Position numbers and translations under genes: made by a program
Notes under the pieces: model-generated
The model's database searches: none
What the model was told of the DNA's origin: nothing
The model's input: the letters and a program-made list of their open reading frames with translations, nothing else
Shown here: positions 49,858 to 58,264 of the stretch, piece by piece
How positions within the stretch are numbered: position 1 is the first letter of the stretch
How the letters are laid out: every line of letters starts with the position of its first letter
Source of the DNA: an uncultured Spirochaetaceae bacterium
Lineage (GTDB): Bacteria; Spirochaetota; Spirochaetia; Sphaerochaetales; Sphaerochaetaceae
Direction: 5' to 3'
Assembly: GCA_900315435.1 (NCBI GenBank)
Contig: OMYY01000016.1
Span: forward strand, 1-59,506
Length of the DNA stretch: 59,506 nt

Positions 49858-50477
49858 CCAGACGCGCGCTTGTCGCCACATCGCTCCTGCTTGCGGTCCC
49901 TGCCCTCTTTTCCGCCCCGATTACCTTCTCGGGCGGATACACCCGCATGCAGATGGCCGAAGGGGCACGGCAGATTGTCCTCTCCGGAGGTGCCGATGTA
50001 AGCGCCGACAGTCTCCAGCTTCACGCCGACACCATATCCCTTCGCGGGGACGACTACGGACTGGTCACCTGCTCTGGCAACGTAACCGTCACCGACGACA
50101 CCCAAGGGCTGACCGTCACCAGTCCCGCCATCGCCTATGACCGTACCCGGAAGCAGATCACCATCCACAGCTGGGTGGAAATCACCGACATGCAGAACAG
50201 GGTGGGCGCCTCGGCCGGGAACCTGCTCTTCGACATGGAAGAAGGCACCATGGAGCTGGAAAGCCACGTCCGGCTGGTCCGCACCACCGAGCGCGGAACG
50301 ATGGTGTGCAGGGCGGATCGGGTCCTTTTCGACCGGGACGGACAGAAGCTCAGCCTGAGCGGCACCGCCACCGTCCAGTGGGACGGGGACACCTACCAGG
50401 CTCATGCCATCACCGTCAATCTGGATACCGAGGAAATCACGATGGACGGCTCCATCAAAGGAACTGTCCATGGATGA
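49854..50477 (+). CDS. lptA: LptA (OstA) periplasmic lipopolysaccharide transport protein
   Basis: 207-residue periplasmic bridge protein. A signal peptide (MTRRALVATSLLLAVPALFSA) precedes OstA-type beta repeats: GGADVSADSLQLHADTISLRG, YGLVTCSGNVTVTDD, GLTVTSPAIAYDRTRKQI. The start is TTG at 49854, overlapping the lptC stop, with GGAGG seven bases upstream. Its end overlaps the lptB start by 8 bases. The presence of LptA, B and C implies a lipopolysaccharide-like outer leaflet or related glycolipid. Confidence 0.9.
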   Translation: MTRRALVATSLLLAVPALFSAPITFSGGYTRMQMAEGARQIVLSGGADVSADSLQLHADTISLRGDDYGLVTCSGNVTVTDDTQGLTVTSPAIAYDRTRKQITIHSWVEITDMQNRVGASAGNLLFDMEEGTMELESHVRLVRTTERGTMVCRADRVLFDRDGQKLSLSGTATVQWDGDTYQAHAITVNLDTEEITMDGSIKGTVHG

Positions 50478-51207
50478 AGCAAGAACCCTCTCGCTGAACC
50501 ATCTGGCCAAACGCTATGGAAAGCGCTGGGTCGTCAAGGACATCTCGTTCTCCATGCAGTCGGGCGAGGTGGTCGGACTCCTGGGACCCAACGGTGCCGG
50601 CAAGACCACCACCTTCTACATGGTGGTCGGCTTCATCAAGGCGGACAAGGGACAGATTCTGCTGGCAGGCCATGATATCTCCCGCCTCGCCATGTACCAA
50701 AGGGCCAAACTGGGACTGTCCTACCTGCCCCAGGAACCCTCGATCTTCCGGAAGCTCAGCGTGCGGGACAACCTGCGTCTCGTCGTCGAGACCCGCAAGG
50801 ACTTGGACTCCCAGGGACGGAAGCGGCGGGTGGACGAACTGCTGGAGGAGTTCGGAATCGCGCACCTCGCCGACCAGAAAGGCTATACCCTCTCCGGTGG
50901 CGAGCGGCGCCGTACCGAAATCGCCCGTGCGCTGGGAACCAACCCTTTGTTCCTCCTGCTGGACGAACCCTTCGCCGGCATCGACCCCAAGGCGGTCTTC
51001 GAGATCAAGCAACTGGTCAGGCAACTGGCCGGCAAGGGCATCGGCGTGCTGGTGACCGACCACAACGTCCGCGACACCCTCGCCATCACCGACCGTTCCT
51101 ACCTGATCAACGACGGCACCATCCTGGTCAGCGGCACCAAGGGCGACCTGCTCTCCAGCCAGACGGCCAGAGACATCTACTTCGGCGACGATTTCGAGGA
51201 GGAATGA
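50470..51207 (+). CDS. lptB: LptB, ATPase of the lipopolysaccharide exporter
   Basis: 245-residue ABC ATPase that powers lipopolysaccharide extraction with LptF and LptG. Walker A GPNGAGKTT, Q-loop YLPQEPSIFRKLS (typical of LptB), signature LSGGERRRTEIARAL, Walker B LFLLLDEPFAGID and H-loop VTDHNVRDTL are intact. AAGGA lies eight bases before the ATG. LptF and LptG are not in the window. The stop overlaps the rpoN start (ATGA). Confidence 0.96.
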   Translation: MDEARTLSLNHLAKRYGKRWVVKDISFSMQSGEVVGLLGPNGAGKTTTFYMVVGFIKADKGQILLAGHDISRLAMYQRAKLGLSYLPQEPSIFRKLSVRDNLRLVVETRKDLDSQGRKRRVDELLEEFGIAHLADQKGYTLSGGERRRTEIARALGTNPLFLLLDEPFAGIDPKAVFEIKQLVRQLAGKGIGVLVTDHNVRDTLAITDRSYLINDGTILVSGTKGDLLSSQTARDIYFGDDFEEE

Positions 51208-52586
51208 GCGTGGCTACCTCGATGGTACTGGAGACATCGCTCCAGCAGAAGCTCAGCGCGCAGATGATCCAGAACCTGCAGCTCGCCGCCATGCCGTTGG
51301 CCGAGCTGCAGCAGAAGGTATCGGATGCCATCCTCACCAACCCGGTACTGGAAATGCACACCCAAAGCGAAGGTTCCGACCTCTCGGGAAGCGACGATTC
51401 GGCCTATGACAAGGACGAGAGCGACAAGCGGGACGACCCTTCCAGCTGGGAGCAGTACGACCATGCCCAGCCTGATGGCTACGACGAAGAGGCGAGCGAC
51501 CGCGCCATGGCGGCGTTGGAGAACAGCCCCGGCTTTGGCGAAAGCCTCCAGGACCACCTGCTTTCCCAGCTGCGGCTGGAGAAACTCGATGAGCGCCAGA
51601 TGCAGGCCGGGGAGCTACTGGCCAGCAATCTTGACGGCAATGGTTTCTGGAGCCGGAACCCCGACGAAATCCTCCCCTCCTACCTTGCCTCGGTGAAGGA
51701 GCAGGTGCTTCCCATCCTGCAAGGCCTGGATCCGGTCGGCTGCTTTGTCCCTTCCTGGAGAGAGAGCCTGGTAGTGCAGGGCAAAGACCGCAAGCTGAAG
51801 CCGGAGGAAGTCGCGCTTTTGGACAAGCTGGTCCACAGCGACAACGCCTTGCAACTGATGGCGTCAGGCAAGGTGGAGGCAGCGGCCTCCCAGCTCGACT
51901 GCGACAAAGGAGACCTTGCTGCGATTTTCGCATTCATGAAGACGCTGACCCTCTATCCGGGCCGCAGCTACTCGGAAGAGTTCTCCGACGCGATCACCCC
52001 GGACCTCAGCGTCCACGCCAAAGACGGCAGCCTGTTGCTTGATGTCAACGATGAGGCGATTCCTACCCTGACCCTTGACCCCCAATACCTCGAGATGGAG
52101 AAGACCACCAAGGACCAGAAGGCAAAGAGCTACCTTTCCGGACAAATCCGCGAGGCGAAGGTCCTGATCTCGCAAATCGATTTCCGTCATACCAATCTGG
52201 AGCGGATGGGCAGACGTCTCTGTTCCCTGCAGCAAGAGTTCTTCTTCAAGGGAACCAAATATCTGAAACCGCTGAGCCAGAAACAGCTCGCCGACGACAT
52301 GGAGGTGAGCGAGGGGACGGTCAGCCGTCTGGTATCCAACAAATACATCGAGACCGACTGGGGCATCCTTCCGCTGAAGAGCCTGTTTGTCAGCGGGGTC
52401 GACGGAGCAAGCAAGAACAGCGTCCAGGAGATGATCCGGGAGATCCTCCAGAATGCGGCAGGAAAGAAAAAACTTTCCGACCAGAAGATCAGCGACCTTC
52501 TGGCCGGAAAAGGTGTCAAAGTCGCCCGTCGCACGGTGGCGAAATACCGGGCCCAGATGGGGCTCGATTCCTCGTTCGAGCGTTAG
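51204..52586 (+). CDS. rpoN: RNA polymerase sigma-54 factor
   Basis: 460-residue alternative sigma factor needing an enhancer-binding AAA+ activator. Region I is the Gln/Leu-rich start (SLQQKLSAQMIQNLQLAAMPLAELQQ), region II is acidic, and region III has the core-binding and DNA-binding parts with the helix-turn-helix KQLADDMEVSEGTVSRLVSNKYIET and the RpoN box ARRTVAKYR. Linkage of lptB to rpoN, and hpf next to it, is widespread in Gram-negatives. The 3' end overlaps hpf by 4 bases on the other strand. Confidence 0.95.
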   Translation: MSVATSMVLETSLQQKLSAQMIQNLQLAAMPLAELQQKVSDAILTNPVLEMHTQSEGSDLSGSDDSAYDKDESDKRDDPSSWEQYDHAQPDGYDEEASDRAMAALENSPGFGESLQDHLLSQLRLEKLDERQMQAGELLASNLDGNGFWSRNPDEILPSYLASVKEQVLPILQGLDPVGCFVPSWRESLVVQGKDRKLKPEEVALLDKLVHSDNALQLMASGKVEAAASQLDCDKGDLAAIFAFMKTLTLYPGRSYSEEFSDAITPDLSVHAKDGSLLLDVNDEAIPTLTLDPQYLEMEKTTKDQKAKSYLSGQIREAKVLISQIDFRHTNLERMGRRLCSLQQEFFFKGTKYLKPLSQKQLADDMEVSEGTVSRLVSNKYIETDWGILPLKSLFVSGVDGASKNSVQEMIREILQNAAGKKKLSDQKISDLLAGKGVKVARRTVAKYRAQMGLDSSFER

Positions 52587-52879
52587 TGCTCCTTGACCTT
52601 CTCTTTTTCCTTACGGGCGGTATTCTCGATCTTGTCGGCAATCAGCTCGATACCCTCGTAGAGCTCGATGCAGTCCTGGCTGACCATCTTCACGCTGCCC
52701 CATTTGAAATGGAGTTTCGCGTCGAGATGATATCCTTGTCCCAGCGTGTTGCGGGTCATGACGATATCCAGATCCTGCAGATAAGTCTCCGCGAAGGAAA
52801 GCTTTTTCAGTTTCTTATCCAGAAAAGCCTTGGTCTCATCACTCGGATTGTAGTGAACGCCTCTTGCGTTGATTTGCAT
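52583..52879 (-). CDS. hpf: Ribosome hibernation-promoting factor, short form
   Basis: 98-residue HPF/YfiA protein that binds the 30S decoding region and stabilises idle ribosomes. The fold pattern MQINARGVHYNPSDETKAFLDKKLKKL, the central VMTRNTLGQGYHLDAKL and the helix ELYEGIELIADKIE are clear; the long-form C-terminal dimerisation domain is absent. ATG 52879 has GGAGGA upstream; an ATG five codons earlier overlaps that site. A -10-like TATACT on the minus strand lies at 52918-52923. Unlike in enterobacteria it is convergent with rpoN. Confidence 0.92.
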   Translation of the reverse strand: MQINARGVHYNPSDETKAFLDKKLKKLSFAETYLQDLDIVMTRNTLGQGYHLDAKLHFKWGSVKMVSQDCIELYEGIELIADKIENTARKEKEKVKEH

Positions 52880-52969
52880 ACGCGCCTCCTCCATCGTTTC
52901 GTTTGATTGCTGGTTCCAGTATACATGCGATTTGACGAATCGGCGAGAAAAATGGCAGCTGCAGGCGCA

Positions 52970-52998
52970 TTGACACGCATCACGGAAAGAGAAACACT
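52970..52998 (+). promoter_or_regulatory. Promoter of the Cys-rich protein gene, predicted leaderless
   Basis: Consensus TTGACA (52970-52975), 17-base spacer, AACACT (52993-52998), then six bases and ATG 53005. Confidence 0.6.
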
Positions 52999-53004
52999 GG
53001 ATGC

Positions 53005-53331
53005 ATGACGGACCTGACCCAAGATTTGCTTTTCTCCCTTTCCAGCTCCCTTCCCGTCCTGGGCGAGCCTTGCACGCTCTGCGAGAAGGCGGTCGGAGGA
53101 GAGCCGTGCGACGACGCCGGCTCCTGCGGAAAGTACCTTCTCTGGCTGGAAAGACGGCGCACCCAAATCTACAGGATCGCCAAAGCGACCGACCGCAACA
53201 CGATCAGCATCTGCCATACCTGCCCGGTCTGTGGAGCCTGTCCGGTCTCCTTCGAGGAAAGGCTCTCCTTCTGCCCTGTCAAGCGCCAGGCAGTGCGGTA
53301 CATTTTCCAAAAGAAACGTCGTTCCTTGTAA
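53005..53331 (+). CDS. Cys-rich protein of 108 residues, unknown function
   Basis: Two Cys clusters, EPCTLCEKAVGGEPCDDAGSCG and CHTCPVCGACPVSF with a further Cys in SFCPVK, suggest binding of zinc or an iron-sulfur cluster. Between them is a basic helix (LLWLERRRTQIYRIAKA), and the C-terminus is Lys/Arg-rich. No known family is recognised. It has its own promoter with a consensus -35 box and no Shine-Dalgarno sequence, and lies just upstream of hprK, whose promoter begins 25 bases after its stop. Confidence 0.8.
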   Translation: MTDLTQDLLFSLSSSLPVLGEPCTLCEKAVGGEPCDDAGSCGKYLLWLERRRTQIYRIAKATDRNTISICHTCPVCGACPVSFEERLSFCPVKRQAVRYIFQKKRRSL

Positions 53332-53355
53332 CCTTTGCAAAGTTATAGTAGTTTT

Positions 53356-53384
53356 TTGTGTAGCGTTTCTCCCGACTTTATGGT
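53356..53384 (+). promoter_or_regulatory. Promoter of the hprK operon
   Basis: TTGTGT (53356-53361), 17-base spacer, TATGGT (53379-53384). The leader of about 15-20 bases contains AAGG seven bases before the hprK ATG. Confidence 0.6.
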
Positions 53385-53406
53385 AGGGTGAAGCCAAGGT
53401 ATACGT

Positions 53407-54396
53407 ATGTCCGACTTTACCGTACTTGATCTTCTTGACTTGGACCTGAAGGAGCACAACCACCTCGATCTGCACTGCATCGCAGGCCGAAGCGGGCTGT
53501 CGCGCAAGATCACCAACAGCAAGATTTCCCGTCCCGGCCTTCCGCTGACCGGTTTCTTCGAGGAGTTCGCCGCCGAAAGCATCCAGGTCTTCGGCCATGG
53601 AGAACAGAAATACATGGACAAGCTGGACCGGGAGAAGCGGACCGATACCTACGCCCAGCTGTTCGACCACCACGTCCCCTGCTGCATCTTCTGTGACGGC
53701 GGACAGCCGACCGGACCCTTCTTGCGGCTGGCCGAAGAGACCAGCACTCCGGTTCTGGTCACTCCGCTTCTCAGCGCCGACTTTGCCCGCCGCCTGTACG
53801 GGTCTTTGGGAGAGGTCTTCGCCCCCACCATGACCATCCATGCCGTCCTCGTCGAGGTCTTCGGCATCGGCGTGCTGATTACCGGCGAGAGTGGAGTCGG
53901 CAAGAGCGAGGCCGCCCTCGAGCTGATCGAGCGGGGGCACCGCCTGATCAGCGACGATACGGTACGGATGAAGAACATCGGAGACTCCTACCTGATCGGC
54001 ATGGGAGAAAACCCCACCCTCGCCCATCACATGGAAATCCGGGGCATCGGCATCATCAACATCTCCACCCTCTTTGGCGTCGGCGCCATCAGGGACAAGA
54101 AACAAATCCAGCTCTCCGTCCATCTGGAAGAATGGGACTCGACAAAGAACTACGACCGGGTCGGTGAGGAAGAACAGACCGACACATTCCTGGGCATTTC
54201 CGTTCCCAAACTCCTCATTCCCGTAAAGCCAGGGAGGAACATCCCGGTGCTGATCGAGACGGCGGCACGCAACGAGCGGCTGAAGAAACTCGGCTACTAC
54301 AGCGCCAAGGAGTTCGACCAGAGCGTCCTCAAGTGGCTGGAAAGCGAGACTGCACGGAATGTCTATTACCATTCCACGGACGAGGAGCAGAACTGA
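53407..54396 (+). CDS. hprK: HPr kinase/phosphorylase
   Basis: 329-residue bifunctional enzyme that phosphorylates and dephosphorylates Ser46 of HPr, linking carbon state to regulation. The C-terminal kinase domain has the P-loop GESGVGKSE, the HPrK signature MEIRGIGIINI and HRLISDDTVRM; the N-terminal domain is the usual MurF-like fold. AAGG precedes the ATG. The HPr gene follows with a one-base overlap. No PTS enzymes are in the window, so a mainly regulatory HPrK/HPr pair is possible. Confidence 0.95.
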   Translation: MSDFTVLDLLDLDLKEHNHLDLHCIAGRSGLSRKITNSKISRPGLPLTGFFEEFAAESIQVFGHGEQKYMDKLDREKRTDTYAQLFDHHVPCCIFCDGGQPTGPFLRLAEETSTPVLVTPLLSADFARRLYGSLGEVFAPTMTIHAVLVEVFGIGVLITGESGVGKSEAALELIERGHRLISDDTVRMKNIGDSYLIGMGENPTLAHHMEIRGIGIINISTLFGVGAIRDKKQIQLSVHLEEWDSTKNYDRVGEEEQTDTFLGISVPKLLIPVKPGRNIPVLIETAARNERLKKLGYYSAKEFDQSVLKWLESETARNVYYHSTDEEQN

Positions 54397-54659
54397 TGGT
54401 GGAGCGCGCATTGACCATTTCCAACCGGGCGGGAATCCACGCAAGACCGGCGGCGGCCATCGTCAAGACGGCCGGACGATTCAAGAGCAAATTGACCTTC
54501 ACCAAGGACACGATGATTGTCGATGGGAAGTCGATCATGGGAATCATCACGCTGGGCGCCCCCTACGGCACCAAGCTGACCATGCGGGCCGAGGGACCCG
54601 ACGAGGAGGCTCTGGCTGACGCGATCCAGAGACTTTTCGAGCACCATTTCGAGGAGTAA
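54396..54659 (+). CDS. ptsH: Phosphocarrier protein HPr
   Basis: 87-residue HPr. The active-site His is in NRAGIHARPAA (His15 equivalent) and the regulatory Ser in DGKSIMGIITLGA (Ser46 equivalent), so both the PTS phosphorelay and HprK control sites are kept. The ATG overlaps the hprK stop (TGATG). Residues beyond 80 are acidic. lexA starts 3 bases downstream. Confidence 0.95.
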   Translation: MVERALTISNRAGIHARPAAAIVKTAGRFKSKLTFTKDTMIVDGKSIMGIITLGAPYGTKLTMRAEGPDEEALADAIQRLFEHHFEE

Positions 54660-54662
54660 ACC

Positions 54663-55274
54663 ATGAAAACAGTCACCGACAGGCAAAAGGCAATCGCCAC
54701 CTACATCGCCACCTTCATCAAGGAGAAGAAGTACTCTCCGTCGGTGCGCGACATCGCCAGCGAGTTCGGATTCTCCGTCAAGGCGGGACATGACCACCTG
54801 AAAGCGCTGGAGCGCAAGGGCATCATCCGCATGACTCCGGGAGTTTCCCGCTCGATCGAACTGATCGACGACCAGTTCTCCCCCTTGGCCGAGACGATCC
54901 AGGTACCCTTGGTCGGTACCATCGCCGCCGGCAAGCCGCTGCTCAGCGAAGAGAACATCGAGTACAACCTGGACATCCCCGCCACCATGCTGCACGGAGG
55001 CAAGCATACCTACTTTGCCCTGCATGTCCGTGGCGAAAGCATGATCGAGGCCGGCATCAACGACGGAGACGTCGTCATCCTCGAGCAGTGCGAGAGTGCC
55101 GAGCGGGGCCAGATTGTCGCGGCCAGCGTGGATGACGATGGAATCACCCTCAAGCGCTTCTATCCGATGCAGGACTTCATCGAGCTGAGGCCCTGCAACA
55201 GTTCGATGGGGCCGATCCGCACCCGTGACTGCCGCATCCACGGCAAACTGGTGCTGCTGGTCAGGTCTTACTGA
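54663..55274 (+). CDS. lexA: LexA repressor
   Basis: 203-residue SOS repressor with an N-terminal winged helix (YSPSVRDIASEFGFSVKAGHDHLKALERKG) and a C-terminal self-cleavage domain: cleavage site in TIAAGKP (Ala-Gly), catalytic Ser in RGESMIEAGI and Lys in GITLKRF. It is embedded in the hprK-HPr-lexA-holA run, 3 bases after HPr and overlapping holA by one base, so no dedicated LexA operator is seen directly upstream. Confidence 0.95.
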   Translation: MKTVTDRQKAIATYIATFIKEKKYSPSVRDIASEFGFSVKAGHDHLKALERKGIIRMTPGVSRSIELIDDQFSPLAETIQVPLVGTIAAGKPLLSEENIEYNLDIPATMLHGGKHTYFALHVRGESMIEAGINDGDVVILEQCESAERGQIVAASVDDDGITLKRFYPMQDFIELRPCNSSMGPIRTRDCRIHGKLVLLVRSY

Positions 55275-56341
55275 TGGTGGCGCCCGTCTACCTCCTGCTC
55301 GGCCCCGAGACGGGCGAGAAGCAGGAACGGATCAAGGCAATCCGGAACCAGATCGCCAAGGAGAATGGTTCCACCCCCGAAGTCCACCATTACTACCCCA
55401 CCGACGAGGGCTGGGAAGGACAGATGTACCAGAACCTGACCACTGTGGGCTTTTTTGCCAGCTGGCAACTGGTCATCCTCAGTCAAGTCGAAATGCTCGG
55501 TGCGAAGGAAAGCAAGCAGCTGGCGGACTTCCTCAAGCCGCTGCTTGCTCCCAAACCCGCACCCTATCAGGCGACCTTGATCCTGGTCAGCGACGAAACC
55601 TACCTGCGGGAAGGAAAGGTACTCCAGACCACCATCCCGAAGAACCTGACGACCATGTTCTACGAGATGTTCGATGACCGGAAGGAAGAATGGGTCGGAA
55701 GCTATTTCCACCGGCATGGCATCACCATCACCCCGGACGGCATCAGCACCCTGCTGGACATGGTGGAGAACAACACCACCGAGCTGAAAATCGCCGCCAA
55801 CCAGCTGATCCTTTTCTGGCAGCTTGAGAAACGGTCGACGCCGGTAGATGGAGAGGCGGTCGAAACCTACATGGCCAACACCAAGGAGGAGGATGCCTTC
55901 ACCCTCTTTCCCGCAATCATGGCGCGGGACCTGAAAGGATCTATCCGGATCCTGCAGCAGATTTTCGCCTTAGGGGACAGCAGGACCAGCTTCTCCCTCT
56001 ATTCCCAACTGCTCTTCCAGTTCCGGAAACTGCTTTCCATCGAGGAACTCTACCACCAGACACACAGTGAGAAGGAGGCGTTCCTGAAAGCCCAGGTCTT
56101 TGGCAAAAACGCCGGAGTCTATACGCCGAAGGACAGGACCACCTACCACAAGGCGCTGTCCAACTACTCGCTGGATCAGGCACGCCAGGTACTTTCCTGC
56201 TTTGAGGACGCCGACATCCCGCTCAAAGGCGCAGGGGACATGAGCACGACGCTCTGGGAACAGTTGCTTTCCACCATCATCCTCCATAACGGAAAGAGGA
56301 TTGCAAGCCCCGTCTTCGTCACGGCCGCATCGATGGAATGA
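55274..56341 (+). CDS. holA: DNA polymerase III delta subunit
   Basis: 355-residue clamp-loader subunit. The N-terminal AAA-like domain begins VYLLLGPETGEKQERI; the middle has VENNTTELKIAANQLILF, the typical delta motif, followed by EEDAFTLFPAIMARDLKGSI and the C-terminal collar domain (LLFQFRKLLSIEELY). The ATG overlaps the lexA stop (TGATG). It ends 30 bases before the convergent uvrC. Confidence 0.92.
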   Translation: MVAPVYLLLGPETGEKQERIKAIRNQIAKENGSTPEVHHYYPTDEGWEGQMYQNLTTVGFFASWQLVILSQVEMLGAKESKQLADFLKPLLAPKPAPYQATLILVSDETYLREGKVLQTTIPKNLTTMFYEMFDDRKEEWVGSYFHRHGITITPDGISTLLDMVENNTTELKIAANQLILFWQLEKRSTPVDGEAVETYMANTKEEDAFTLFPAIMARDLKGSIRILQQIFALGDSRTSFSLYSQLLFQFRKLLSIEELYHQTHSEKEAFLKAQVFGKNAGVYTPKDRTTYHKALSNYSLDQARQVLSCFEDADIPLKGAGDMSTTLWEQLLSTIILHNGKRIASPVFVTAASME

Positions 56342-56371
56342 ATCTATCGAATGGGACGGATTTCCCCTTTC

Positions 56372-58204
56372 CTATAGCTTCAATGTCCGGAGGATCCGCT
56401 CGGCGACTGCCTTGGGGACCTTTCCCTTGGAGGCCAAGTCTTCGGGGCTCTGACGCATCAGCTCGTCCAGACTTCCGAAGGTCTTCATCAACCGCTGGCT
56501 GCGGGCCGGCCCCACCCCGTCGATCGATTCAAGCACCTTGAAGGTGGCGTCCACCGACCGCTGGTTCTGGTTTGCCGTCGTGGCGAAGCGGTGGCATTCA
56601 TCGCGCACCGCAATCAGGACGCGCAGTCCCTCGTCGCTCGGATCGAGCAAAAGCGGAGGTCGGTCGTGGTCGAAGACGATCTCCTCCATGTCCTTGGCAA
56701 GGCCGACTATCGGCACGTCGGTCAGCCCCAGGCTGTCCAGGATTTCCCGGACTGCCATCACCTGCCCCTTTCCGCCGTCAATCAGAATCAGTCCCGGATG
56801 CTCCAGATTCTCATTGACCACCCGGGTATAGCGCCTGGCAGTGGCCTCGCGCATACTTTCGAAATCATCGATCTTCCCGTCCAGCCCCTTGATATTGAAG
56901 CGGCGATAGCCTTCCCTGTTGGGGTTTCCGTCCCGGAAGCTGATCATGCTGGCGACGGTGTACTTGCCTGAGAGCTGGGCGATATCGTAGCCCTCGATCA
57001 GGGTGGGTACCGTGGGCAGGTCGAGCTCCTTCTGCAGCAGTTCCAGCGCCTTGGTGTTGTCCCTGCTCTTCAAGCGACGCTCTACGTCGCTACGGGCATT
57101 CTCCACCGCCATGCGGAGGATCCGGTAATGCCTGCCATCGGTGGGCACCGTCACCTCCAGATCCCCGCCGAACTGCTTCTTGAAGAATTCACTAATCAGC
57201 GGAACGTCAATCTCGTGGGAGACATAGAGGTACCGTGGCAGCTTCTTGCCGTCCGAGTAGTAGCGGACGAGGAAGTCCATCAACGTCTCCGTCTCGTCGT
57301 CGAAGGTCTCGGCCCGGTAGAGGGCACGGCCGATCAGACGGCCGTCCCGCATCTGCATGATGCTGACCGTGCACAGCGGAGAACGCATCTCGATCGCGGC
57401 ATAGTCGCGCGCTTCGCTCGTGAAGTCCTGGACCTCCTGCTCCTTGCCCACCGCCTCCAAAGCGACCAGCATGTCCCGCTTCTTGGCCGCTTCCTCGAAC
57501 TTGAAGGCCTTGGCGTCAGCCTCCATCTCGCTTTTCAGCTTCTGCTTCAGGCTCTGGTCGTCGCCAGAGAGGAAGCGCTCCACCTCGTCAATGGAGGAAC
57601 GGTACCGCTCTTTGGAGACGAGTCCGGCACAGGGGCCGCCACAAAGTCCGAGATGGTAGTACAGGCAGGGGCGGAGCTGCTTCTTCAGCGGGGTGCCGCA
57701 ACGCCGCAGGGGAAAGATTTTCTGGATCAGGTCGAGGAACGTGTCCAGCTTGCTGGCGTCCGGATACGGGCCGAAGTACTTCGATCCGTCGTTGACCAGA
57801 CGGCGGGTCTTGAAGACCTTGGGGAAGTCCTCGTGGGTGATCCGGATGACCGGATAGCTCTTGCCGTCCTTCAAGTCGATATTGTAGTGGGGGTTGTACT
57901 TCTTGATCAGGTTGTTCTCCAGCACGAGCGCCTCGTACTCGTTGCCGGTGATGATATGGTCGATATGCCGGATCTTGGCCACCAGTGCGGCGGTCTTCGG
58001 TGGGCGGTTCGCAAGGAAATAGCTGGTCACCCTGCGATGCAGGTCTTTCGCCTTTCCGACGTAGATTACCGTCCCCTTGCCATCCCTCATCAGGTAGACG
58101 CCGCTGTTGTGGGGGAGCGCGTGGGCCTGTTGCTTCGGCGTGAGGCTGTCCTCATGCACCGAAAGTCCCAGGTTCTCCACATCCCCGTTGTAGCTCTTTC
58201 CCAT
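56372..58204 (-). CDS. uvrC: Excinuclease ABC subunit C
   Basis: 610-residue nucleotide-excision-repair nuclease making both incisions with UvrA and UvrB. The GIY-YIG domain starts SGVYLMRDGKGTVIYVGKAKDL; the Cys-rich patch RPCLYYHLGLCGGPC, the UvrB-binding UVR motif, the RNase H-like domain (IEGYDIAQLSG, LILIDGGKGQ) and the terminal double helix-hairpin-helix (IDGVGPARSQRL) follow. ATG 58204 is preferred: TTGCCG-17-TAGTAT ends 7 bases before it, while the ATG at 58213 lies inside the -10 box. The frame stays open far upstream without homology. Confidence 0.94.
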   Translation of the reverse strand: MGKSYNGDVENLGLSVHEDSLTPKQQAHALPHNSGVYLMRDGKGTVIYVGKAKDLHRRVTSYFLANRPPKTAALVAKIRHIDHIITGNEYEALVLENNLIKKYNPHYNIDLKDGKSYPVIRITHEDFPKVFKTRRLVNDGSKYFGPYPDASKLDTFLDLIQKIFPLRRCGTPLKKQLRPCLYYHLGLCGGPCAGLVSKERYRSSIDEVERFLSGDDQSLKQKLKSEMEADAKAFKFEEAAKKRDMLVALEAVGKEQEVQDFTSEARDYAAIEMRSPLCTVSIMQMRDGRLIGRALYRAETFDDETETLMDFLVRYYSDGKKLPRYLYVSHEIDVPLISEFFKKQFGGDLEVTVPTDGRHYRILRMAVENARSDVERRLKSRDNTKALELLQKELDLPTVPTLIEGYDIAQLSGKYTVASMISFRDGNPNREGYRRFNIKGLDGKIDDFESMREATARRYTRVVNENLEHPGLILIDGGKGQVMAVREILDSLGLTDVPIVGLAKDMEEIVFDHDRPPLLLDPSDEGLRVLIAVRDECHRFATTANQNQRSVDATFKVLESIDGVGPARSQRLMKTFGSLDELMRQSPEDLASKGKVPKAVAERILRTLKL

Positions 58205-58211
58205 ACTGTCC

Positions 58212-58240
58212 ATACTACCCACCCGACCTTGCCTCGGCAA
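58212..58240 (-). promoter_or_regulatory. Promoter of uvrC, predicted leaderless
   Basis: TTGCCG (58235-58240), 17-base spacer, TAGTAT (58212-58217), then seven bases and ATG 58204 on the minus strand. Its -35 box abuts the -35 box of the divergent promoter. Confidence 0.6.
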
Positions 58241-58258
58241 CAACCAACGCCCTATCAT
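58229..58258 (+). promoter_or_regulatory. Promoter of the SPL-like gene, predicted leaderless
   Basis: TTGCCT (58229-58234), 18-base spacer, TATCAT (58253-58258), then six bases and ATG 58265. Confidence 0.6.
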
Positions 58259-58264
58259 AGTCCT

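Noticed and set aside
57128-58264. Upstream in-frame extension of the SPL-like gene
   Set aside because: It is antisense to uvrC and separated from the homologous part by the promoter ending 6 bases before ATG 58265.
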